Translations under genes and position numbers: made by a program
NCBI RefSeq assembly: GCF_042688525.2
Contig: NZ_JBHWAB010000001.1
Location: 3,534,001 to 3,598,000, forward strand
Length of the DNA stretch: 64,000 nt
DNA from: Haloimpatiens sp042688525
GTDB lineage: Bacteria > Bacillota > Clostridia > Clostridiales > Clostridiaceae
Reading direction: 5' to 3'
Part shown: positions 27,776 through 35,993 of the stretch, in pieces
How positions within the stretch are numbered: position 1 is the stretch's first letter
Layout of the letters: every line of letters starts with the position of its first letter
Notes under the pieces: model-generated
Database searches by the model: none
The model's input: the letters and a program-made list of their open reading frames with translations, nothing else
What the model was told of the DNA's origin: nothing

Positions 27776-27945
27776 CTATTCTGCTAAAGCTATTACTTTT
27801 ATTTCTATTTTTGCATCTTTAGGAAGTTTTCCTACTTCAAAACAATATCTATCAAGATAATTTTCAATAAAATAAGATGAATGTGCCTCATTAACTGCTG
27901 CAAACTTATAATATTGTTGCAATACAAAATCAGTTAAAACTTAGA
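27776..27945 (-). pseudogene. RidA (YjgF) C-terminal remnant
   Basis: The minus-strand frame ending at 27776 reads FAAVNEAHSSYF, then IENYLDRYCFEVGKLPKD, then AKIEIKVIALAE. That is the conserved C-terminal half of RidA enamine/imine deaminases (compare the family pattern F..mNEvY..fF...P.R.c.ev..LPk.a.iEie.iA). No start codon or N-terminal half is found upstream, and the sequence before FAAVNEA does not resemble the family. The remnant sits next to a truncated MITE and just below modB. Confidence 0.75.
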
Positions 27946-27967
27946 CTAATCAGTTATTGAACAACCT

Positions 27968-28630
27968 TTAATATGTATTCTTAGATTTCAAAACATAATT
28001 CAATATAAATATAATAGTAAAACTTATAGATATAACTATAAACATCAACGTATTTGCAGTAAATTTGTCACCATTTTCTACAGCATAATATATAGCCATT
28101 GGTATAGTCTGAGTCTTTCCTGGAATATTACCTGCTACCATTAAAGTAGCTCCAAATTCACCAAACGCTCTTCCAAATGAGAGTATTAAACCACTTAATA
28201 TACCTTTTATACTTAAAGGAACAGTTATTTTCCAAAATATTTGCCATTCATTTGCACCCATAACCCTTGCAGCTTCTAAATATATAGGATTTACATTTAA
28301 AAACGCACCCTTAGCACTTTGATACATTATGGGAATAGATACTACAAATGCTGCTAATACTGCTGCCTTCCAACTAAATATTAAACTTATATTAAAATAC
28401 TTATATAATATGGATCCTAATATTCCTTTCTTCCCAATAAATATTAAAAGCATATATCCTACTACAGATGGCGGTAAAAACAAAGGTAATATAATAAATG
28501 CTTCCAATATCCTACTTCCCCTAATTTCATATTTTGTAAAAATTCTAGCTAATCCTATTCCAATGAAAAAACTAATTATTACAGCCATAGATGTTATTTT
28601 CAATGAAATAAAAACAGAATCTATAACCAT
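27968..28630 (-). CDS. modB: Molybdate ABC transporter permease
   Basis: A 220-residue permease with about five hydrophobic helices and the binding-protein-dependent transport loop EAARVMGANEWQIFWKITVPLS (broken: near residues 140-161), then GLILSFGRAFGEFGATLMVAGNIPGKTQTIP, characteristic of ModB. It imports molybdate (or tungstate) together with ModA and an ATPase. AAGGAGA lies upstream. No modC follows: the next sequence downstream is a ridA remnant, so the ATPase must be encoded elsewhere or was lost. Confidence 0.92.
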   Translation of the reverse strand: MVIDSVFISLKITSMAVIISFFIGIGLARIFTKYEIRGSRILEAFIILPLFLPPSVVGYMLLIFIGKKGILGSILYKYFNISLIFSWKAAVLAAFVVSIPIMYQSAKGAFLNVNPIYLEAARVMGANEWQIFWKITVPLSIKGILSGLILSFGRAFGEFGATLMVAGNIPGKTQTIPMAIYYAVENGDKFTANTLMFIVISISFTIIFILNYVLKSKNTY

Positions 28631-28636
28631 ACTAAT

Positions 28637-29407
28637 TTAATTCTCCTTAACTTCAAAATTATATTTTTTCAAAATATCCCTACACTTTTTATTATTTAAG
28701 TATTTTATGAATTCGTTACTTAATTCTTTATTTTTACTTTGTGATAAAATAGCTGATGGATATATTATTTCTTTATGACTACTTTGTGGAACTTTATAAG
28801 CTACATAACTGTTTTTTAAATTAACAGCATCAGTATAATAAACAATACCTGCTTCAGCTTCGCCTTTTTCCACATAATTTAATACTGCTTTTACATTTTT
28901 AGCATAAACAAATTTATTATTAAACTCATTCCAATATTTTAGATTCTGAAGAGCTTCTTTAGCATACTGTCCGGCTGGTACAGTACTAGTTTCTCCAATT
29001 GCTATTTTTATATCTTTACCTTTTAACTTATCAATAGACTTTATATCTTTTTTATAACTATTTGAAACTATTAATACTAACGAATTAGTAAACATATCTT
29101 TTTCTGAATTTTTATCTATTAAATCTTTTTCTTTTAATGCATTCATTTGTTTTTTACTTGCAGATATAAATACATCTACTGGAGCTCCTTGTTCAATTTG
29201 CTTTTGAAGCGCTCCTGAACTACCAATATTTATATTTAACTTTATATTTTTTTCTTTTTCAAAAACATTCTTGATCTCCTCTATAGGTTCCTTTAAACTT
29301 GCTGCCGCACTTATAGTTATCTCTTTTGTTTCTTTATTACTACTACAACCTATCAATCCAAATAATGCAACAATAATAAATATACCTAAAAAAATTTTTC
29401 TTTTCAT
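28637..29407 (-). CDS. modA: Molybdate-binding lipoprotein
   Basis: A 256-residue substrate-binding lipoprotein, with the start placed at the ATG of MKRKIFLG because GGGGGA precedes it. A longer frame from a TTG lacks a site and would disrupt the signal peptide. The lipobox is LFGLIGCSS. The core has ISAAASLKEPIEEI, NIGSSGALQKQIEQGAPVDVFISAS and GETSTVPAGQYAKE, diagnostic of ModA. It overlaps no gene and is followed after 6 bases by modB. Confidence 0.93.
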   Translation of the reverse strand: MKRKIFLGIFIIVALFGLIGCSSNKETKEITISAAASLKEPIEEIKNVFEKEKNIKLNINIGSSGALQKQIEQGAPVDVFISASKKQMNALKEKDLIDKNSEKDMFTNSLVLIVSNSYKKDIKSIDKLKGKDIKIAIGETSTVPAGQYAKEALQNLKYWNEFNNKFVYAKNVKAVLNYVEKGEAEAGIVYYTDAVNLKNSYVAYKVPQSSHKEIIYPSAILSQSKNKELSNEFIKYLNNKKCRDILKKYNFEVKEN

Positions 29408-29431
29408 GTGTATCCCCCATATAAATATAAG

Positions 29432-29450
29432 ATTTTTGTCCTGCAAAAAT
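29432..29450 (-). promoter_or_regulatory. Palindrome in the modA leader, shared with yqeC
   Basis: ATTTTTGTCCTGCAAAAAT, 24 bases upstream of the modA ATG. A near-identical 19-base palindrome occurs 22 bases upstream of yqeC (33084-33102). Candidate operator for a molybdenum- or selenium-linked regulator; it does not resemble the E. coli ModE site. Confidence 0.5.
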
Positions 29451-29461
29451 TAAATTACTCA

Positions 29462-29735
29462 CTCAACTTTCCCATTTTAAAAATACTGTCTAGCGAAGGG
29501 AAATGATATATTGCGTAAGAAACATTTAGTATCAATTAATAATTAATAATTAATAATAAAGGTTGATTTTTGCTTTAGCAAAAATCTTAAATTATATGTT
29601 AGTTATTTTGCCCTAAGGCAAAACTTCCTTAACTATTAATTATTCATTATTAACTATTAATTATCTTTAAAACGAAAGATTTCTGAGCAAGATATCATTT
29701 CCCGTAGCGACTATTTTTAAGCTGTGAAAGTTAAG
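29462..29735 (+). mobile_element. MITE copy 4 with a nested inverted-repeat insertion
   Basis: Starts CTCAACTTTCCCA and ends CTGTGAAAGTTAAG. The outer arms match other copies, but between AAGAAACATTT and AACGAAAGATTTCTGAGC the usual centre is replaced by a different palindromic sequence. Flanks TTACTCA and TTGCTAA agree at five of seven positions. Confidence 0.8.
29531..29665. repeat. Second, unrelated AT-rich palindromic element nested in MITE 4
   Basis: Left arm ATCAATTAATAATTAATAAT is mirrored by ATTAACTATTAATTATC on the right, with two inner hairpins TTGATTTTTGCTTTAGCAAAAATC and TTTTGCCCTAAGGCAAAAC (both short). The element is about 135 bp, has no reading frame and no sequence similarity to the surrounding MITE. 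Confidence 0.6.
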
Positions 29736-29750
29736 TTGCTAATATCTATA

Positions 29751-30560
29751 TTACAAATTAATCTTCTTTATATCTCTTAAATGCTCTAATGATCCTTTAT
29801 TCTTTATTAGAAGTATCTCACTCATAATTCCAAAAGCTATTTCTGCTGGCATTTGTGAAGATATGTTTAAACCTACTGGTGCATAAACCTTTTGTAAAGC
29901 TTCTTTTGATATTCCTTTTTCGATTAAGTTATTCATAATATGTAAAATCTTTTTAGAACTTCCGATCATACCTATGTAATTAGCTTTCTTTCCCACTACC
30001 GCTTCTAAAGCTCCTTCATCACTCTTGTGCCCTCTAGTTACAATAACTACATATGTATCCTCTTCTAACTTATAATTTGAAAGTTTTAATCCTATATCTC
30101 CTACTATGACTTCATCAGCACCTTCAAATATTTCACTATTTGCGAATTCTTCTCTATCATCTAAAATTACAGTATAAAAATCTAATATCTTAGCCAATTT
30201 AAAAAGTTGCTGACCTATATGTCCTCCACCAGCTATAATTAATTTTGGCCTCGGATTAAATATTTTTATAAATCCTTTAGCTTGCCCTCCACACTGCATT
30301 CCTAAATTACCACTTTCATTTAACTTATAGTCAAACTCACTATCTTCACTTTTTTTTATACATTCTACAGCTTTTGCTATAACTTCATACTCAATTTTAC
30401 CTCCACCCACAGAACCAAGTATTTTACCATCTTCCCATACTGCCATAATAGCTCCTCTTTTTCTAGGAGTAGATCCTTGTGAATTAGTCACTGTAACTAG
30501 CGCTACCTTTTCTCCTTTATTTAAACTTTCATAAATCCTCTTTAGTATCTTCTCATCCAT
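29751..30560 (-). CDS. xdhC: XdhC/CoxI-family molybdenum cofactor maturation protein
   Basis: A 269-residue XdhC-family protein. The N-terminal XdhC_CoxI domain has TNSQGSTPRKRGAIMAV, DGKILGSVGGGKIEYEV and LGMQCGGQ. The C-terminal Rossmann-like domain begins LIIAGGGHIGQQL and contains TRGHKSDEGAL and GMIGSSKK. Family members handle molybdenum cofactor before it is inserted into xanthine-dehydrogenase-type hydroxylases. It lies 10 bases downstream of yqeB. Confidence 0.9.
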   Translation of the reverse strand: MDEKILKRIYESLNKGEKVALVTVTNSQGSTPRKRGAIMAVWEDGKILGSVGGGKIEYEVIAKAVECIKKSEDSEFDYKLNESGNLGMQCGGQAKGFIKIFNPRPKLIIAGGGHIGQQLFKLAKILDFYTVILDDREEFANSEIFEGADEVIVGDIGLKLSNYKLEEDTYVVIVTRGHKSDEGALEAVVGKKANYIGMIGSSKKILHIMNNLIEKGISKEALQKVYAPVGLNISSQMPAEIAFGIMSEILLIKNKGSLEHLRDIKKINL

Positions 30561-30570
30561 AATCTTTCAC

Positions 30571-31380
30571 CTACTTATTAAATTTTTTATGTTTTAGATA
30601 TAATATTGCCTCTAATACTCCGCCAGCAATATTCCTAGCTTTATCTGAAATCGTAAAACAATTTTTTTCTTCAGTAATTCTTGGATCTATATCTCCTATT
30701 TTCATTCCTTTGAAAACCTTAATCTCATCTCTTATAATACCTCTTAACACTCCATTTATTAATGCTTTTACTTCAATTTTCTCTACGTAGGCTATTACAT
30801 CACCCATTTTAACCTTATCTCCAATTTCACAGATATTTTTTATAATTCCATCACTTGGACTATACAATACTCTTTCCTTAGAATATCCATTTATATTTCC
30901 GGGTATCCCTGTATTATTCATTGCTCTTCCCTTAAAAATTAATCTTCCTAAATTATGACCTCTCATTGTTTCAATAACTATATCTACATCTTTACCTGCT
31001 TCAAATCCAGGGCCTAAGGCTATTGTTATTTGTGCCATATCTTTATTTGTGCCTAAATTTTTTTTAGCTAGTATAGCATCTATTACTATTTCTGGTTTCA
31101 AAAATTCAATATATTTCCCTTGTGGATCTACAACTACAGGAATTGATCCATCTTTCCATGCTTTTTTTACATCATCAGCATTATCTACACAAACAGCTTT
31201 TATATCTTCAATAATTACTTGCTTTTCATAAATAGCTTCACTAAAACATACCTTTCTTCTTATTGATGTTGGTTTTTTAACATCTAGTACTAATACTTTA
31301 AATCCGCTCCTGTGAAGTTTTTGTATGGTTCCTGAAGCTATATCTCCACCACCTCTTACAACAACAACTTCATCTAACAT
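30571..31380 (-). CDS. yqeB: Selenium-dependent molybdenum hydroxylase accessory protein YqeB
   Basis: A 269-residue protein with an N-terminal nucleotide-binding-like motif VVVRGGGDIASGTIQKLHRSG and a characteristic VVDPQGKYIEFLKPEIVIDAILAKKN segment, matching the YqeB/EF2563 family. This family is found with YqeC and XdhC in genomes that make selenium-dependent molybdenum hydroxylases (xanthine dehydrogenase, purine hydroxylase, nicotinate dehydrogenase). Its exact reaction is not known. It is followed by xdhC in the same operon and preceded by a MITE. Confidence 0.88.
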   Translation of the reverse strand: MLDEVVVVRGGGDIASGTIQKLHRSGFKVLVLDVKKPTSIRRKVCFSEAIYEKQVIIEDIKAVCVDNADDVKKAWKDGSIPVVVDPQGKYIEFLKPEIVIDAILAKKNLGTNKDMAQITIALGPGFEAGKDVDIVIETMRGHNLGRLIFKGRAMNNTGIPGNINGYSKERVLYSPSDGIIKNICEIGDKVKMGDVIAYVEKIEVKALINGVLRGIIRDEIKVFKGMKIGDIDPRITEEKNCFTISDKARNIAGGVLEAILYLKHKKFNK

Positions 31381-31466
31381 TATTCTCTCACTCCTTAAAT
31401 AGGTTTTTACTCAACTTTTGTAATACAAACTGATCTGTATAATTTTCTGCATCAACTAATTATCAC

Positions 31467-31723
31467 TTCAACTTTCGCAGTAAAAAAATACTGCTTAGCG
31501 AAGGGAAATGATATATTGCGTAAGAAACATTTGAACAAAGTTTACAAGTTCTTAGCTTTACGAATTTGATAAAAGTTATTTTTTAATTACTGATTCCTAC
31601 GGAATATTAATTAAAAAATCTTTTTTCAATATGAGTAAAGCTTAGAACTTGTTACTGAAGTGAAGGGTTTCTAAGCAAAATATCATTTCACGTAGCGGCT
31701 ATTTTTCACCTGCGAAAGTTGAG
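31467..31723 (+). mobile_element. MITE copy 5, full length 257 bp, inside the mocA 3' end
   Basis: Starts TTCAACTTTCGCAG and ends CTGCGAAAGTTGAG. It is flanked by a perfect 7-bp duplication TTATCAC (31460-31466 and 31724-31730). The whole sequence is a long imperfect palindrome with a nested inner palindrome (AATTACTGATTCC ... AATATTAATT). It overlaps the end of mocA and provides its last codons and stop. An isolated CTCAACTTTTG at 31410 may be a remnant of a further end. Confidence 0.93.
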
Positions 31724-32319
31724 TTATCACCTAATAAGATTAACTTTTTATAATCTTCTACTGTATCTATATCTAATAATTCATACCCCTCATTGATATC
31801 TACAAACTTTACCTTATCCATATGTTTATTTATAACTATTTTGCCACCGTTATCTCCTTTTAATAACAAAAGTTCATCTACAAATTTATTAGGAAATATA
31901 ACAGGACTTCCTTTTTTATCTTTGTACTTAGGAACTATTATGAAATCTTTATTTTGTTTAAAATTATCTATTAATTTTTGTATTGTACTTCTCTTTATTA
32001 ATGGTTGATCAGCTGTAAAAAACATATATCCTTGTGCTAATGGGAGATTTTCTATTCCTAATTTTATTGATTCACTTTTTCCAAGATGTGCTTTCTCATT
32101 AACAACGACCTTTATGCCTTTTTTCCTTACTAAATCTATTACATACTTATCTCTAGCAATTACTATCCTATTTGAGAATTCACTTTCTAGAACTTTTTCA
32201 ATAATCCACTCTATTAAACTTTTACCTTTATAAGAAAGCAAAAGTTTATTTTCACCCATTCTTTTTCCATAACCAGAGGCCATTATAATAGCATTAAGTA
32301 TTTGTATCACACCTTTCAT
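31699..32319 (-). CDS. mocA: Molybdenum cofactor cytidylyltransferase-like protein
   Basis: A 206-residue MobA-like nucleotidyltransferase. It has the loop IMASGYGKRMGENKLLL, then YMFFTADQPLIKR and KGSPVIFP, the pattern of MocA/YgfJ proteins that attach CMP to molybdopterin or serve the selenium hydroxylases. Its frame overlaps the 3' end of yqeC by 26 bases. The last about eight residues (NSTFAGEK) and the stop codon come from the inserted MITE, so the native tail has been replaced. Function is probably kept, because the core ends before the insertion. Confidence 0.85.
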   Translation of the reverse strand: MKGVIQILNAIIMASGYGKRMGENKLLLSYKGKSLIEWIIEKVLESEFSNRIVIARDKYVIDLVRKKGIKVVVNEKAHLGKSESIKLGIENLPLAQGYMFFTADQPLIKRSTIQKLIDNFKQNKDFIIVPKYKDKKGSPVIFPNKFVDELLLLKGDNGGKIVINKHMDKVKFVDINEGYELLDIDTVEDYKKLILLGDNSTFAGEK

Positions 32320-33061
32320 TTTTTGAATTAAAAGCTAAATAATACTCTTGATTCTTTAAACTTCCAATAATTATTTTATCTAAATAATTATTATTTTCTT
32401 CTACAATTATTTTTAGCAATTTTCTTGCTAATATTTTTTTATTTTCTTCTTCAACCTTATTTATAAATAGTATTTTTTCTCCACATGAGTTTTTGAATAA
32501 TCCATTTTTGTTAAAAATTAAACATTTTAGATGATTTATATTTATATAATCATTTATTCTAGAATTAGTTAATTTAATGAATTGCTCTTCTCTATGAACA
32601 TTATGAGAATTAATTTTTTTTCCTAATGCCTCAATATTTAAAATTCCAACAGTTTTATCTGTATTTTCCCACACAACAGGTTCTTTTTCGTTCCATCCCT
32701 TTATAGGTTTTCCTTTAGAACCATCCGCTTCTATTAATATATATTTAAAATGTGTTAATTGTCTTTGCAACATTTCATACCTTAAACCAATAATTTTATT
32801 TTCTAAATTTATATGTGCTCCAAAAACATAAATACCTTTATATTTTTGTAATTTAACCTTATTAAAATTACTCTCACCAATAGCTAAAAAATCATATTGT
32901 TCTTTTTGGGGTACAAAAATTTTAGTAGTAGTAGTAACTAAAACTTTTCCTTGTTCTCTTAATTCTTTTGCCAAAGAAAACATAAATGAAGTCTTACCTC
33001 CAGCCCCTACAATAGATACAATTTCTCCTTCTTTTAAATCTAATAAATCTTTTATTTTCAT
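32294..33061 (-). CDS. yqeC: Selenium-dependent molybdenum hydroxylase accessory protein YqeC
   Basis: A 255-residue protein with an N-terminal P-loop VSIVGAGGKTSFMFSLA, then VTTTTKIFVP, LIEADGSKGKPIKGW and EPVVW, the features of the YqeC family. YqeC is found with YqeB, MocA and XdhC in organisms with selenium-containing molybdenum hydroxylases and is thought to act in maturation. It is the first gene of this operon. Its leader contains the ATTTTTGTCCTATAAAAAT palindrome and a MITE lies just beyond. Confidence 0.88.
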   Translation of the reverse strand: MKIKDLLDLKEGEIVSIVGAGGKTSFMFSLAKELREQGKVLVTTTTKIFVPQKEQYDFLAIGESNFNKVKLQKYKGIYVFGAHINLENKIIGLRYEMLQRQLTHFKYILIEADGSKGKPIKGWNEKEPVVWENTDKTVGILNIEALGKKINSHNVHREEQFIKLTNSRINDYININHLKCLIFNKNGLFKNSCGEKILFINKVEEENKKILARKLLKIIVEENNNYLDKIIIGSLKNQEYYLAFNSKNERCDTNT

Positions 33062-33083
33062 TTAACACCTCATATTAAAGAAT

Positions 33084-33102
33084 ATTTTTGTCCTATAAAA
33101 AT
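33084..33102 (-). promoter_or_regulatory. Palindrome in the yqeC leader, shared with modA
   Basis: ATTTTTGTCCTATAAAAAT, 22 bases upstream of the yqeC ATG, differs from the modA palindrome at two central positions. A partial third copy, TATAGGACAAA, occurs in the other orientation at 33310-33320. Confidence 0.5.
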
Positions 33103-33109
33103 TAAGTTA

Positions 33110-33219
33110 TTCAACTTTTTGCAGGTGAAAAATATCCGCTACGGGAAATGATATCTTGCTTAGAAACCTTTTACCTAAGTAACAAGTTCTAAACAGTATT
33201 TTTTACTGCAAAAGTTAAG
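33110..33219 (-). mobile_element. MITE copy 6, internally deleted, 110 bp
   Basis: TTCAACTTTTTGCAGGTGAA, then AAATATCCGCTACGGGAAATGATATCTTGC, and an end TTACTGCAAAAGTTAAG. It is in reverse orientation relative to copies 1, 2, 4, 5 and 7. The centre and much of one arm are deleted and no target duplication is clear. The rest of 33220-33426 holds only the partial palindrome at 33310 and the terminator. Confidence 0.75.
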
Positions 33220-33375
33220 TTATATATTAGGAAATTATAATACTTAGAAGTATAGAAATGATACTTATATTATACAGTACTCATAATTAAAAGTATATTC
33301 CGAATATTCTATAGGACAAATACACATATTTGATAAAAAAACCTTTCAAAAAATTTATAATTTCTTTAATAATAA

Positions 33376-33412
33376 AAAAACATCCTAAACTTAAAAGTTT
33401 AAGATGTTTTTT
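33376..33412 (-). terminator. Terminator of the flavoprotein reductase gene
   Basis: Arms AAAAACATCCTAAACTT and AAGTTTAAGATGTTTTTT just downstream of the flavoprotein stop. Confidence 0.8.
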
Positions 33413-33426
33413 ATAATTATTTTTAA

Positions 33427-35151
33427 CTATTTTTTTGCTAAACCTGCTGCGTTTTTACCAGCTATTCTACCGAAAGTTGTTATATCAGCCACTGCGTTTC
33501 CACCTAATCTGTTTGCACCGTGTACTCCACCAGTAACTTCTCCTGCTGCAAATAAACCTTCAACTACTTTACCATCTTTAGTAATAACTTTAGCATCAGT
33601 GTTTATTTTAAGTCCACCCATAGTATGGTGTACAGCTGGTCCAACTTCTACTGCATAATATGGAGCTTTATTTAATTCAGTTTTCATATTTGATCTTTGG
33701 AATTCAGTATCTTTCTTAGCTTGTACAAATCCATTGTATGATTTTACTGTTTTTTCTAATTCATCAGCATTTACTTTTATTTTATCTGCTAATTCTTTTA
33801 CTGTCTTAGCTTCTGTTAATAATCCAAGTTTGTGATATTTTTCTATAGCACTTAAACTTTCTCTTACATTTTGGTCGAAAATTAAGTATGCTGTTTTACC
33901 TTTTTGCTCTAATTCAGCTTTAGAAACAACATCTCTTGTTTGTAATTCATCTATAAATCTCTTACCATCTCTATTTACTAATATAGCACCATTACCTCTA
34001 ACTGCTTCTGTTATAAGTTTGCTCTTTCCTGGTACTACTGTTGGATGTGATTGTATTTCTTTCATATCAACTAATTCAACATTTAATTTTTCTACAAGTT
34101 TTACAGCATCTCCTGTAGCTCCTGGTCCATTAGTAGTTCCAAATCCTTTTAACTCTGATCTATAACTTACAACCATATCTTGATTTGCTCCAAAACCACC
34201 TGTTGCTAATATTACTGCTTTAGCATTTATTTCATATTTATTTCCTTTTGCATCTTGAACTTTTACACCGTTTACTTTGTTACCCTCAGCTAATAATTCA
34301 ATAGCTTTAGTTTCTGTTCTTATTTCAACACCAACTTCTTTAGCTTTCTTATCAAGAACTTTAACTAAGTGAGCACCTACTGCTGCTCCACCTGTAGGTC
34401 TATGTGTTCTATTTACACTAGCTCCACCCATTCTTCCAACGTCGCTTAAGTCAGCTCCTCTTTCAGTTAACCATTCAACAGTTTCAGCTGATTTTTCAGC
34501 TAATAATTTTACTAAATCAGGGTTATTTTTGTTTTTTCCACCCTTCATAGTATCTTTGTAAAATAAATCAACGCTATCTTTTATTCCTTTTTCTTTTTGA
34601 TATTTTGTTCCTGCTGCATTTAAACCACCAGTTGCAAAATTAGTATTTCCTCCAACAACTGCATTTTTTTCAATTAATATAACTTTAGCACCGTCTTCTT
34701 TAGCTTGAATAGCTGCTGTAAGACCAGCACCACCTGCTCCTATAATTACAACATCAGTTGACGTATTTTCTGCTTTAGCAGAAGCTTGTCCATTACTTTT
34801 CTTAGGTGTTAATTCTATACCTGATTTTTTTACTGCATCTTTTACTGCTGCAATAATTGCTGAACTTGTTAAAGTAGCACCTGAAACTGTGTCTACATCA
34901 GCACTATTTGCTTCAATTATGCTATCAATAACTTTTTTAAATGTATCTTTAGTAAATTCTGATTCATGATTTTCGACAACTTTAATTTTCTTGATTTCTT
35001 TATTGTCAATTGTCACTTCTACTTTAATTGTTCCGTTCTTTCCTTTAGCTTCACCTGTAAAAGTGTTACCTTTTTTTGATCCACATGCTGTCATACCAAA
35101 TATCATTAGTCCAATTAATAAAAAAACTCCTATTTTTCTTAAGTATTTCAT
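33427..35151 (-). CDS. Extracellular flavinylated fumarate-reductase-like lipoprotein
   Basis: A 574-residue secreted lipoprotein (lipobox MIFGMTACGS). Residues about 30-115 form an FMN-binding domain with the flavinylation motif DTVSGATLTS, where ApbE-type enzymes attach FMN to the Thr. From residue 130 a FAD-binding reductase domain follows: VVIIGAGGAGLTAAIQA, HPTVVPG, DELQTRDVVS, HHTMGGL and GANRLGGNA. The His, Arg, His and Arg positions match the fumarate-binding and catalytic residues of flavocytochrome c fumarate reductases, including His where urocanate reductase has Tyr. There is no heme motif. It is the likely terminal acceptor of the respiratory island and lies after its two-component genes. 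Confidence 0.88.
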   Translation of the reverse strand: MKYLRKIGVFLLIGLMIFGMTACGSKKGNTFTGEAKGKNGTIKVEVTIDNKEIKKIKVVENHESEFTKDTFKKVIDSIIEANSADVDTVSGATLTSSAIIAAVKDAVKKSGIELTPKKSNGQASAKAENTSTDVVIIGAGGAGLTAAIQAKEDGAKVILIEKNAVVGGNTNFATGGLNAAGTKYQKEKGIKDSVDLFYKDTMKGGKNKNNPDLVKLLAEKSAETVEWLTERGADLSDVGRMGGASVNRTHRPTGGAAVGAHLVKVLDKKAKEVGVEIRTETKAIELLAEGNKVNGVKVQDAKGNKYEINAKAVILATGGFGANQDMVVSYRSELKGFGTTNGPGATGDAVKLVEKLNVELVDMKEIQSHPTVVPGKSKLITEAVRGNGAILVNRDGKRFIDELQTRDVVSKAELEQKGKTAYLIFDQNVRESLSAIEKYHKLGLLTEAKTVKELADKIKVNADELEKTVKSYNGFVQAKKDTEFQRSNMKTELNKAPYYAVEVGPAVHHTMGGLKINTDAKVITKDGKVVEGLFAAGEVTGGVHGANRLGGNAVADITTFGRIAGKNAAGLAKK

Positions 35152-35291
35152 ATTATCCTCCTTCGTTGAGAGTTTGTAAAAAATTTAACTATCTTACATT
35201 TTAAATTATATTTGATTTATGCAACTGATTTCAATTTTAGTAAATTTATTTTATTTTGTTCATAAAGTACATAATCTTTTTTTTGTTTTTA

Positions 35292-35993
35292 TTACTTTAA
35301 TTTATATTCATTGGAAGGTCTTCCAACTTTTCCGTACTTCATTTCCAAGATTACTTGTCCTTGTTTTTCTAATAAATCCAAATATCTTCTAGCTGTAATT
35401 CTTGAAACACCTACTAATTTAGCAACCTCTTGAGCTGTAATTGTTTCTCCATTCAAATTACTCATACAGTTAGTAATTTTCTCATAAGTATGTTCACTAA
35501 CGCCTTTCCTATCTTTTATGAATTTATTATTATTTAAATTAGCCTTTGTGTTTATATCTTTAAAAATAATTTTGTCTATTATTTCTTGATCAACATTCTC
35601 TCTATCTCCCAAACCATTTCTTCTATGCTTATACTTCATTAATGCTTCCTTAAATCTTTTAAAAGTAAAAGGTTTTATAATATAATCAACTGCACCATAT
35701 CGAAATGCTTCCTGAACTGTTTCCATATTTTTATCTGCAGTTATTAATATTACATCACACTTCAAATTACTTCTTCTTATCCATTTTAAAAGATCAAGAC
35801 CCCTTCCATTAGGTAAAAATACATCTAATAAAATCAAGTCAGGTTTTCCTTCTAATATTTGCTTTTTAGCACTTTCAATATTGCTTACACTATTGTACAA
35901 AGTATATCCTTCAACCTTACTCAAGAAACCTTCGTTTATTTCCTTAACCATAGGATCATCTTCTACTATGAGCACTCTAATCAAAATTCTCAC
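35292..35993 (-). CDS. CitB/DcuR-type response regulator
   Basis: A 233-residue regulator. The receiver domain (VLIVEDDPMVKEIN, phosphoacceptor in LILLDVFLP, ITADKN and the Lys in YIIKPFTF) is followed by a spacer and a helix-turn-helix in TAQEVAKLVGVSRITARRYLDLLE, as in the CitB/DcuR/MalR group that activates dicarboxylate and fumarate respiration genes. Its start overlaps the kinase end by 17 bases. The reductase lies 140 bases downstream, so it is the likeliest target. Confidence 0.9.
   Translation of the reverse strand: MRILIRVLIVEDDPMVKEINEGFLSKVEGYTLYNSVSNIESAKKQILEGKPDLILLDVFLPNGRGLDLLKWIRRSNLKCDVILITADKNMETVQEAFRYGAVDYIIKPFTFKRFKEALMKYKHRRNGLGDRENVDQEIIDKIIFKDINTKANLNNNKFIKDRKGVSEHTYEKITNCMSNLNGETITAQEVAKLVGVSRITARRYLDLLEKQGQVILEMKYGKVGRPSNEYKLK

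Noticed and set aside
28637..29446. TTG start of the longer modA frame
   Set aside because: It would put extra residues before the signal peptide and has no ribosome site; the ATG at 29407 has one.
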